Part shown: positions 1 to 9,679 of the stretch, piece after piece
How the letters are laid out: every line of letters begins with the position of its first letter
How positions within the stretch are numbered: position 1 is the stretch's first letter
NCBI RefSeq assembly: GCF_963966145.1
Contig: NC_091046.1
Coordinates: 40,610,001 to 40,674,000, forward strand
Direction of reading: 5' to 3'
From: Tenebrio molitor
Taxonomy: Eukaryota > Arthropoda > Insecta > Coleoptera > Tenebrionidae
DNA: 64,000 bases
Made by a program: the position numbers and the translations under genes
The notes under the pieces: generated by a model
What the model was told of the DNA's origin: nothing
What the model saw: only the letters and a program-made list of their open reading frames with translations
Databases searched by the model: none

Positions 1-476
1 CTTTTTGGCAAAATATGATTTATTGCAGCTAGTTACTCGTGAAAATTGAATATTGGGTTGCATTTTGAGTTCTTCAGGCTCGCACTCTTACGTGAAACAC
101 GTTGTATTTATTGATGGACTATGATTGAAGCAGTAAACAGATCTCTCAAAAAGCAGTAAAGAAATTGCCAAACGGAACTGTATAATGTTTTCAAATCACT
201 GGAACAAATTTTTTATTACACACACATATTTCATTTTAAGACAACATGAGGAGAAATTTGAACAGTCATAATTCTTAACAAAACTTTGACGTTTGCCAAT
301 GCTTTGTAATATTAAACTAGAACTATTAAAGAACTGTGAGAGTGGTTTTTAAATTGGTTCCACCTTAAGCATATTCAAGCTGGCTTAAAAGCGTACTGTT
401 TTAAAATTGTGCGACTTGACTCATATCCACAACACTCAAAGAGCATCAGATAGAACAGTTAAAAAAAATGATGAAA
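1..476. other. AT-rich non-coding lead-in with one diverged transposon end
   Basis: No open frame or RNA gene is supported here. Positions 51-100 resemble, with several changes, the transposon end seen better preserved at 4510-4568, 5572-5618 and 23763-23823: shared pieces are GGGTTGCATTTT, then GGCTC, then TGAAA. The last ~20 bases before the MITE resemble positions 1003-1020 of the satellite that follows it, so the MITE may have landed in the edge of that array. The rest is featureless by eye. Confidence 0.4.
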
Positions 477-484
477 ATGGTTTT

Positions 485-770
485 GGTAATTGTTCACTTT
501 AACTACTTCTGGAATTTTCGCGTTTTTTCTGGCTAGATAGCCTCAGGGCATCCTCCTAGATCGTTTCCCACCATTCAAACCTTGTGCAAATGAATTTTCC
601 TTAACCTTTAGTTATACTAAGACATTGGCGCGACCTTGAAACACAACAAGTGAGAAAAAAGGCATTTCCACTAGGTTTGAATGGTGGGAAACGATCTAGG
701 AGGACGCCCTGAGGGCGTCTAGCCAGAAAAAACGCGAAAATTCCAGAAGTAGGTAAAGTGAACCATTACC
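485..770. mobile_element. MITE, GGTAATTG family copy 1 (long TIRs, 8-bp target duplication)
   Basis: A 286-bp non-coding element. The first and last ~105 bp are inverted copies of each other, beginning GGTAATTGTTCACTTTAAC, so most of the element is two arms around a short centre. Flanks are ATGGTTTT (477-484) and ATGTTTTT (771-778), a 7/8 match. Copies 2 and 3 at 42762 and 58662 have the same arms and 8/8 flanking duplications, which fixes the boundaries. An 8-bp duplication is known for hAT and P elements and also Merlin; the terminal GG does not decide among them. No transposase is encoded, so movement would have needed one supplied in trans. Confidence 0.9.
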
Positions 771-780
771 ATGTTTTTGT

Positions 781-1590
781 GGGTAAGCATTTTGGTCGTT
801 TATTATTTTTTAGAAACGGTTTCGTAATCTTGGGTACGATTTTAAATCGTTTTCCCAATCTAACACAACTAGAAAATTGTGGAAACCATTTCAAAACCTT
901 GAAGGTTTTAAACTGATGATGTGGTTCCTGGATTTAAGTTTTCACGGTTCGATATTTTTTTTGATTATCTAGATTCTTAGATTTAGCATTTTTCAATAAA
1001 ATTATGAAAATGGTTTCAAAACTGTAAAACCGGTTAAAATCGACGAATTGGTTTAAAGTGGGTAAGTGTTTTAGTGTTTTCCGTTTCATATTTCTCAGAA
1101 ACGGTTTCACAATCTTTGGGTACGATTTTAAATCGTTTTTCCAATTTCTAGCACAACTAGAAAATTGTGAAAACCATTTCAAAATCTTGAAGGTTTTACA
1201 CTGGTGAAGTGGTTCCTCAATTTTAAAGTTTTCACGGTTCAACATTTTTTTTTTTTTGATTATCTAGATTCTTAGATACAGCATTTTTCGATAAAATTAT
1301 GAAAATGGTTTAAAACTGTAAAAAGGGTTAAAATCGACGAATTTGTTGAAAGTGGGTAAGTGAATGTTTTAGTGTTTTCGGTTTCTTATTTTTCAAAAAC
1401 GGTTTCACAATCTTTGGGAACGATTTTAAATCGTTTTCTCAATTTGTAACACAACTGGAAAATAGTGGAAACCATTTCAAAACCATGAAGGTTTTAAACT
1501 GGTGAAGTGGTTCCTCGATTTTGAAGTTTTCACAGTTCGACTTTTTTTGATCATCTAAATTCTTAGATATAGCATTTTTCGATATAAAAC
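781..1590. repeat. Tandem satellite, about 2.8 units of 280-294 bp
   Basis: Three successive units each begin with GGGTAAG, at 781, 1060 and 1354, giving periods of 279 and 294 bp. Each unit carries the same landmarks in order: GAAACGGTTTC, a TACGATTTTAAATCGTTTT block that is itself partly palindromic, AACACAACT, AACCATTTCAAAA, a purine/pyrimidine block ending TTTTCACGGTTC, then ATTATCTAGATTCTTAGAT. The third unit stops near 1590. Units differ by scattered substitutions and small indels, so the array is not recent. It begins ten bases after a MITE, suggesting that insertion cut off an upstream part. Confidence 0.85.
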
Positions 1591-4426
1591 TTCTTTTAAC
1601 TGTGGTGTTTTAAACGGTACGGTAGTTTCTCATTACAATTTTGATAAGAAGAATATGACTTCAAAGTTTTTGAATCATTGGTACTGAAACCTTCTCCATT
1701 ATTTTACGATACATTAATTATAAAAGTGAAAACCATCTCATTTCAAAAAGCTCACTGGACACCATTTTTTTTTCCAGACTACTACTATTTTTTTTTCACT
1801 ACATATTCTTAATGCGTAAAACGTCTCTTTCTCACTGATGGAATTGTCGCACTCGTGACAAAAAGTAGTACTTTATGTACTTGTTGCATAAATTACTATT
1901 TCACACGACCGTGTTTTTTCACGTATTTACTTGGCTAGTTTCCCCAGATTAAAAAAAAAATCAGTGATGTTATGGAATATATATGAAAAACAATACTTAC
2001 GCTATTTATAAAACAAAAAATAAACATTTATAATAAGTAATAACCAAACCAGCAATTTATTTTTATACATAATGCGAAAAATAGTATACGTTACATGGTT
2101 GAAAAGTGCTTATAACAGAATTCCGGAAACCAAATCTTTCCTCGATCCCATTATATTGCACTTACCAACCTTGTAGCGTAATATACAATTTCTTTGTTTT
2201 CTCGTATGTTCTACTAAAGGAGATTTCATTTTCTTGCAATTTGCAATTACATAATTATATCATGGTGATCTACCTTACCAATTTATTTACTTCCCTAAAT
2301 TAATAATTTTCTTAATGATAATTACATAATTACTGAGCAAGGGTTTCTTTAAGCAACACTTGACAGAACTGTAATTAAAACCGTATCTTTTAATGTTTAA
2401 TGAAAATTACATATTTTTTTGGTCATTTTAATGGTGAAATAGAAAAATCACCACCTCTGAAATGTTTTAAATAATTTTCTCTAACTTGGAGTGACATTTT
2501 AAAATTCTTAATGACCATGAAGTTATATTTTTCGAAGTTTATTTAAATCTAATCGTCTAACTGTACTAGCATTGCCCAAAAAGCGAAAAATATTTGATGT
2601 AAAAAAAACGGAAAAGACGTGCGTCAGGTTGGGTAAAAGAGAAAACCCTGGCCCAATTCCTTCTCTTGACATTTTACCTCTCGCAGTGCGAAAACGCGAC
2701 GAAATGGACTCGGACGATAAGGAATAAAATGACATTTAAAGCGTATAAAACTTAATTAGATACGATAGTCGTTCATTTATGTGGCGTTTATTGATATGGT
2801 TAAACACGTAAACACTTAGTACATTTTCGTGTAGCCTGCATTAGTCTTATCTCGGCCAAACATTATTCGCCTTTAAAACTCGTTTATTACCTGAAATTAA
2901 ACAATAAACACAATGCAGTAATTAAAAATAAACCACTTCCGACGGCTCTAATCTCCATCCGGCCGAAGAAAGCCCAACCTTGGCTTTTCCGAACGTCCCG
3001 AAAGCGCTCGAGCTTAATCGCCGGATTTTCGCGAACAATCGCAATGACAGCGCGCTCATTTAAAATTCAAATTTGCCGCTATCGCTCTCCGTTTTAGGAA
3101 CTGCTGCCATCGACAGGATTAAATTATTTCAACACCTATGGGGCTCGTGGGTGGATTGTTTTTTTTCTCGAGCGTCTAATTTTATTTATAGGGGCGGAGT
3201 GGCGCTTTAGTGGTCGTGCAGCTACTACATCATAAACACGGTCGCGGCCAGCGCGAATGGCAGATTTATCTCTATCGAGTTCCAACCGTAATGAGTTGTG
3301 TAGAGCAAGTGCATGGGCGGTGGGTTTAGTTATGCAGTCCGGGGCCAGTTTGCATTGCACCTACACGACGAAAGACGGCATTTTAAAATTCATTGGAGTC
3401 GGTGTAAACGGTCGTTACTTATCGACTTAAAAACTCTTACGGCAGCGGCATGCGAAGTCAATGCAAATATTTAAGGCGATACCTCAACATGGACCTTTCA
3501 CGTACTCCGGTCGTAAATCCAGCAAGATATCGAGGCAAATCCGACATTGACAACCGATCAGTCGTCAATAAAACCCAATCAATTAACGTTCTAATTAAGC
3601 GAGCGACCCGGACGAAAGACCGATAAGCCGAGATCATCTGGGAAAGTCCGGATGTGCCGTCCCGGATCCACCACGCTCGGACCGGAGCGCACCTATCATA
3701 AAACACAATCATAAAGTTTTCTTAAAGCTGATAGGAGTCGTAAAAAAACTTGTTACAAAGCGAGTGTTCCATTAGATCCGAATGTCGAAGTGCGTTTTTA
3801 TTACGGGATCACGTTTTTACAAATATGTCGGATTTAATTAGGAACGGCCTCGACAGACGTTTACGTCTATCAAATTACGAAACTGGAGACTGGATGGTAT
3901 TTCGTGGGTCGGGACGGAATGGTCTCGACCGTCTTGACACTCTATAACGAATTAGTCCGGGCGAAATGGGACATTTCCGGGAAATTAATATTTCAGGCGA
4001 CGATTCAAAATTAGAACTGACCCTCATCAACCGACCGAATAAATTCTCTATAAGAGGACCCTTTTCAAAGCACGAAAGGAATTTCGAATATGGCGCCCGG
4101 ACTTTGTCGATCTTGCGTTTTCTGCATGAATACTTGATAACTGAGATGTTTGAGAATCAATAGACAAAAGTTTGCCGTGACGGAGATATTCACAATTTTC
4201 TGAACGTCATTCGTTGTGAAAAATTCATTATTTTCATTATTGAGTCCGGACTGGAAACCCTCGTCAAACCCAAGCATTTTTTATTTCAGTTCTTTAGTAG
4301 TTTCTGTAATAGGAGATGATTCCAGTGAGTGATGCTTATGGGTCTGAAGAATTGCCATACAAAAGCAAAATGATGAATCGAAACGAAAGATGCCAGTCAA
4401 GTGTAACAACAATTTGGAATCCAAAA
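1591..4426. other. Non-coding stretch; AT-rich, then GC-richer from about 2930 to 3720
   Basis: No recognisable coding sequence or RNA gene. Positions 1853-1892 carry a short dispersed repeat that recurs at 18764-18801. From about 2930 to 3720 the sequence is clearly GC-richer and CpG-containing, without repeats I can detect; it has the look of ordinary single-copy intergenic or intronic DNA and could hold a regulatory element. Short open frames here show no domain. Confidence 0.4.
1853..1892 (+). repeat. Short dispersed repeat (TCGTG...GTTGCATAA), copy 1
   Basis: About 40 bp, beginning TCGTGACAAAAAGTAGTAC and ending TTGTTGCATAAA. The same string of landmarks (TCGTG, A-run, AGTAYTACTTTATG, CTYGTTGCATAA) recurs at 18764-18801, at 55519-55552, and in reverse orientation at 55136-55178. 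It is probably the surviving core of a larger old repeat; ends are not defined. Confidence 0.55.
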
Positions 4427-4568
4427 TTGGTGATTCACGAGTAATAATGAGTCCGATGCAATTGAAAATGCAACCCACAATACATTTGGAACGTCAAGCT
4501 GGGATAAAAATGTATTGTGGGTTGCATTTTCAATTCCGCCGGGCTCATTATTACTCCTGAATCACCTT
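4427..4568. repeat. Large palindrome made of two inverted transposon ends
   Basis: Two ~59-bp arms (4427-4485 and 4510-4568) are inverted copies around a 24-bp loop. The right arm reads ATGTATTGTGGGTTGCATTT, then a GGGCTCATTATTACTCCTGA block. The same sequence, ending in CCCTGTA, is found at 23763-23823 and in a shortened form at 5572-5618. The arms differ at several positions, so the fold is not a recent duplication. A parsimonious reading is the left terminus of a DNA transposon that has a second inverted copy just inside it. Confidence 0.75.
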
Positions 4569-5571
4569 GCATTTCATATAAGTAATCGAAGAAAGACACT
4601 TTTTGTTACTGGAGTGTATCTACCACATCACGTCGAAGCCCTAGAAGGAAACTTCAGCAGAGTTAATCCGGAAATGGCTTTTACTTCTGAACGAAATTGG
4701 TTTTCTCAGAACTTCCAAAGATAAATTGGAAACTCTTTTGAAAAGAATGTGTTACAATCTCAGAAAGTCCGTGAATATTTACAAACCAGTTTCATCTAAT
4801 CTACTCTCTAAACTGTGAAGACTTTGTAAGATGGCATTTTTTCAAATTCAGAAGAAAATAAAAATGAAAAATATCTAGAGAAAATAAACAAATGCTCGAG
4901 TCAAGAGAAGAAACAGACCGTTTACTGTTTCCATGAAGGAGTAAGATCAAAGAAAAATATAAAAATGATGAACGATTGCTTTGTTGTCCTTATTTCGTGG
5001 TTTTAATTGCTGTATATGTTTTAAACAAATCCACAAAGTAGACATCTCTGAGAAACTGATCAAATTATAAACGGCAGCAGAGAAGTTCATCTTCCTTGAC
5101 ACTACACACTTCAAACAAATAGCGCTGTTGTCACCTCAACGTCTGCAATAAAACTATAATGTTCCTCAGAATGAGTTGTTTTACTCGAATAAAGTTGTTT
5201 CTACTCGTTGTCGTCAGTTTCTTGTTGCTAGAAACAAAAAGTAACAATTCCCACCAGACAGGTTTCTCGATGCAACTTTGGTGGATACACACATTTAGAA
5301 AAAGGCAATGTTGTTAATAATAACAGTCTTTACTTCCATGTTGATGTATAAAGCCAACGGCATCATGTGAAATAAGTTTGTTTCACGAACAAGTTCATTA
5401 CAGAAAATACAAAGTTAAAACTAGTACTGACTGTAGAAAATCAACAAGTTACTGAAATTCTTCTTGCAAATGAACATTGCGGTGTTCAAATATAGACCCG
5501 GACAGATTAACAATATGCAAAGAAGCAAACATCTTTTGGTTGCTGTGGAACCAAATTTTCTTACTTCTGGA
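4569..5571. other. AT-rich interior, possibly of a decayed DNA transposon
   Basis: Lies between the palindrome at 4427-4568 and the related end at 5572-5618. If these are the two ends of one element, it would be about 1.2 kb. No transposase motif is seen in any frame; open frames are short and unrecognised. The single-element reading is inference. Confidence 0.3.
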
Positions 5572-5618
5572 AATGTATTGTGGGTTGCATTTTCAATTCC
5601 ATCGTGAAATACCCTGTA
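5572..5618. repeat. Transposon end with internal deletion (ATTGTGGGTTGC family)
   Basis: Begins AAATGTATTGTGGGTTGC and ends GTGAAATACCCTGTA. Compared with 23763-23823 it lacks the ~18-bp block around GGGCTCATTATCACTCC. CCCTGTA is a frequent terminal motif of small insect DNA transposons, but no target duplication could be fixed here. Confidence 0.55.
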
Positions 5619-6839
5619 TATTTATATTTATTGTTACTTTATGTGCCATTTAATTTAAATGAAAACATTTTTGAGGGCGACTAGATTTGGGTTAATCGAT
5701 GCTTTGCCCTCTTTCGTTGACCCTGGCTTTGGTAGAGCCATCACTCAACATTCGACGCCTCAGTTGTCAGACTTCACATGTCCCTCGTCAAGTCGTCAAA
5801 ATACTCACAACACATTTTCAAGCCGCACTTTGCATTTTCGCATCAGCGACTGTTCCTTAGCGCTTCCGTAAAAGACGACCTCCCCAGTTAGCGCACGGCT
5901 TTATCGCAGATTCATCATCCCCGACGGGGGCGACCAATCGCACACCTAATCTCTTGCATTCCCGGCAAAAATCAATCGTTGTCTGAGCAAGTGTGAGGGT
6001 GTAATCTATGCTAACTCGTAAAAGTCTAGGCGGGCGTTGCGATAGCACACGTATGACGGACTAATTGGCAATTTCCGATAGGCGCGCCTAATAACATCAA
6101 ACTCCGGCCATTAAATGGATGGGGTCAGTCACCGTGCCTCTTCGACATCAGCATTGCATTAGCACATTCGGGCGCGAACAATAAATAACAACAATTGGAA
6201 ATTATTGTGTGAACTACGGTCCAGAGTGGAATGCGACGCCGATAAAATCCCGCTGCATTTTCCGAATTGCGCAAAACCAGCACAAATAAACCTGTCAAAC
6301 TGCGTGAAATTAAACGTGCACAGAAATTTACCATGTGCAGATATTGCTAATGGAAATTATAGAAGGGAATGTGTGTGCGATACGGGAAACGTGCGGATTT
6401 ATGGAGGCGCGAACGTTCTGCAATATTTACTCCGGGTCGGATCAACTGCAGGAAAAATGGGGGGATCTAGGCAACCAGTTATACAACAGAGCTTGACACC
6501 ATTTTGCATGGAAATGTATACCGGGATGTATCGTCGAGTCCGAGAAAAATATGTTTTGTTTCGTTCTGATCGTGTTGCATAATGGATGGCGACATATTTT
6601 CTTGCAATAACAGGAGAGCATGTTAAACTTGTCGAGATTCAGGGGTGTTTGCAATATTCCAGTTTACTAAAAATTAAACTGAAGAATGTAAGTAAATTCA
6701 GGTAATTTTGCAACTCATTGCACGTTCTAAGATGCTGCTGCAAATTACTGAGGTTTTATTGCGGCATGTTTAAAACACATTTTAATCAAGAGCGGTTGTG
6801 GAAATCAAAAACGTCAAACATATGTGGCGCAACTTTATA
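5619..6839. other. Single-copy-looking, GC-richer non-coding stretch
   Basis: CpG-containing sequence with no detected repeat and no recognisable protein. A 125-codon open frame (6205-6582, +) has no domain and is matched by overlapping frames on the other strand, so it is not called. Candidate regulatory DNA only. Confidence 0.3.
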
Positions 6840-7226
6840 CAAGGTATGTATAAATGATTGTCTGGTCCAGCTTGCTATGAGAACTTGTCAAATTTTGAAT
6901 GTGCCAAAGCGGCACATGTAGAATGTAGAATAAATTCGGCAAATTCACATTTTCAGGTTAGGTTGTTTGCTAAATAACATTCACAAATTTTACCAGACTG
7001 TTTAGCTCTAAAACCGGACGTATTTGCAATTTGTATTAAAAAATACAGATTTTTGATGTTTATTAACTCTGATAAAACGAATATAAGGAACGAAAACTGG
7101 ACATTAACGCCAGAAGTGACAGTTAATAATAAATTAAAATTCGGCATCTGTTTCAAAAAGGCGGTACAATTATATTTTTTACTAAATCGGGCTTAACCCG
7201 ACAAGCATTTATACATAGATATCCTG
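6840..7226. mobile_element. MITE, CAGGGTGTC family copy 1
   Basis: A 387-bp element with inverted ends: the left starts CAAGGTATGTATAAATGATT and the right end, read inverted, starts CAGGATATCTATG. The right half (about 7110-7175) is the reverse complement of 53160-53220 at high identity, sharing the blocks AAATTAAAATT and TGTTTCAAAAAGGCGG. Flanks are TATA on the left and TATT on the right; the other two copies have 4/4 matching TANN flanks. It has no transposase. Confidence 0.7.
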
Positions 7227-7245
7227 TATTACACATACCACCGAA

Positions 7246-7994
7246 TATACCGGGTGGGGCATCGTATACGCGCACGCGAGAAATCGCGACTTCTAATTAA
7301 ATTAAATTGCCGAAATTTTTCAGACTTACCTGATTATTGGTAAGGTACATTTCATAATTTTTTGATAATTTTTCACTTACTAACAAAGCCAAAAAAATTA
7401 AAATGTAAATTTCAACCAAAAAGTCAAATTCTGATTTTTATACTAACCTACCGTGATTTACTTCCTATAATTATTTACGAAATCTACGGAAAAAAATACC
7501 AATTAGATTTTGAATTAAACGCAGTTTTACATTTCAACTTTCAAAATCATTTTTATTTATGACCTGCTACTTGTGCTGTTGTAAATTTAGGTGACAATGG
7601 AAACTGTCAATTTTATGGCAAAAAGGTTTAAAACGGTCGGCTATACCTTTGTTGGGAAATGATACCATTGTGCCGTAAATCACCCGTCTGGTTTACATTT
7701 AAATAAAAAAGCGAATTATTTAGCTAACCAAGTCAAAATTTGTAATTGTGCCACCAGGGTTTGATGGGCTAGCAGATACAGATTCATTTAGTGTAAAAAC
7801 TTTATAGGTAAATTAACAGTTAATTTCAGAAAACTAATAAAACTGTTACGGCCTTATTTATTAACAAAAAAAATTTTAAAAATTCTCAAATATACCTTAT
7901 CAATAATTAGTCAGGTATATAAAATTTCGCCAATTTGATTTAATTAGAAGTCGCGATTTCTGGCGTGCGCGTATACGATGCCCCACCCGGTATA
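7246..7994. mobile_element. MITE, CCGGGTGGGGC family, complete copy
   Basis: About 745 bp with ~85-bp inverted ends. The left reads TATACCGGGTGGGGCATCGT and continues TATACGCGCACGC and TCGCGACTTCTAATTAAATT; the right end is its reverse complement, finishing GCCCCACCCGGTATA. A TA flanks each side of CCGGG, which fits Tc1/mariner-type TA duplication, although TATA on both sides leaves the exact boundary open by two bases. The middle is AT-rich and non-coding. A partial copy is at 43296-43487. It sits 19 bp from another MITE. Confidence 0.85.
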
Positions 7995-9578
7995 AGCGTC
8001 ACGTGACTTTGAATGGGCAAATTACACCGTAGTTGCGGAATGACGGCAAGTACAGATATTAATAATTGTGGCTCATTCATGTAGGAACCGTTCTCAAACC
8101 AAAACCATTTTAGATCTTGCCGAAACTACCTGTTGAAACATAACCTTTGTTTAAAAAAATAATATCGTACATAATACATATTGTTCACTCACTTTTAGTT
8201 AATGAAATCCAGTTTGTAAGAAATAAAAAGGAATTACACTGTGTGACTTAAGGGTCTATGACCGTGTAGGTTTGTAGTAAATAATAACATTTTTATCAGC
8301 CCAGGAAAAACAGTTTTGATGTTTTATTAAAGCATGTGGACAATGCTTTACAGTTTACATGATTTTAAGTTGGATTTTTTTAATCTGTTACTTTTTCTAT
8401 TTGTTGTTGACGTGATGATTAATCAAATCCCACAATTTACCATTTCTTGCCGACTTTAATCTCCTATAATCCACATCCCACGAAACAAACAAAAAACTCT
8501 TACTGCTAGAATGAACTTCAAGTTTCATTACCATATCTTGTGTTCACGTTTATGTGCTTTTTTCCTATTTTTTTAACAAGTCTTGCATTATTTTACCATT
8601 TCAAATTAACAGTTAACAAAAGCTGAACATTACAAGCTAATCTTATTCACATGTAAAATATTTTAGCCTGTTTTACACATGTAAATTTATTCTACTGTCA
8701 AATGTTTTATTATGGCATTCATGGTTTTATGACAAAAATATCTACTGCTTCTCAAGTGGTTTGTTTTAAACAACACGTTTCAGTATAATTTTTATATTTC
8801 ATTTTACCAGACCAAAAGCAAACAGAGTGCCGCGGGATTCTCACTTTGGAACAGTAGTTGACATTTTATGTATTACGAATGGTGTTGAGCATTTTTTATT
8901 ACAGTGACAGACCTTGATGATCCAGAGTTAAAAAAATAAACGTTATACCACGTATAACATTAAAAGCTTACTCTTTCGAATAGTGATGGAACAAAATTGT
9001 CGAATCTTTGAATGTTCTCAAGTAGAAGGAAAATGTAAGAAGTGGAAGTACCCAAACATAAATTTCATCAGCAAATAAGGGTATAAAGAAATATAAAATT
9101 GATAAGTATAAAATTATACATTTTAATCATTTTGCTTGAACAAGATCAGCAGTCGCAATTATTTTTACAACAATTTTTAGAGCAAATAGACGCCGAAATA
9201 AGCAAAAAATTAAGCACGTCGCTGAAATTTCCATAACTAATTTACCCCTCTTGGTAGGTAAATTCAGAAATTGTAATACGAGTACTTGCTGATAATATCA
9301 CTGTGACTAATAACCACCAACCGTCACAGTCATAAATTCGTTGCTAAGTAAAATTAAAATATTCAGCAATGAATCACAAGCAAATAGACTCGGTTACCCC
9401 AAAATATTTTAATCAATTAAAAAAAAAATCAAATTTTTAAGTCTAAATGAATACAGGAAAGTCATATTTAAAAAATAAACGATCAATTATTAGGAAAATC
9501 TAGAATTAAATATAAACCAAATAGTGTTAAGGGTAATTTGGCCATATAGCTTCATGTATTGCCGGAACGTTATACGGT
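7995..9578. other. AT-rich non-coding stretch
   Basis: Very AT-rich, with many homopolymer runs. The one supported feature is the short repeat at 8072-8120. No open frame of interest and no RNA gene is seen. Confidence 0.4.
8072..8120 (+). repeat. Dispersed repeat (TAGGAACCGTT...), copy 1
   Basis: About 49 bp shared with 15433-15482 in the same orientation: CTCATTC, TAGGAACCGTT, TCAAACCAAAACCATTTT, then GATC and TTGC. Roughly 85-90% identical by eye. Sequence outside the block does not align convincingly, so it is probably a remnant of an older element. Confidence 0.6.
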
Positions 9579-9679
9579 GCGATCAATTAAAAAATAAATC
9601 GAGTCGGCGTGTTACCTATGGCAACCCATGCTATAGCATAGGCTCCAAAGCAAACTCGATTTATTTTTTAAATGACCGC
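9579..9679. mobile_element. Short MITE with AT-rich 26-bp inverted ends
   Basis: A 101-bp element. Left end GCGATCAATTAAAAAATAAA then TCGAGT; the right end inverted reads GCGGTCATTTAAAAAATAAA then TCGAGT. The centre contains a second small palindrome, CTATAG, within ATGCTATAGCAT. Flanks end in ACGGT on the left and begin TCGGT on the right, a possible 5-bp duplication with one mismatch. The whole unit can fold into one long hairpin. I see only one copy in this window. Confidence 0.6.

Noticed and set aside
781..1590. CRISPR-like repeats
   Set aside because: The periodic unit is ~285 bp and continuous, with no spacers; this is a satellite in a eukaryotic sequence.
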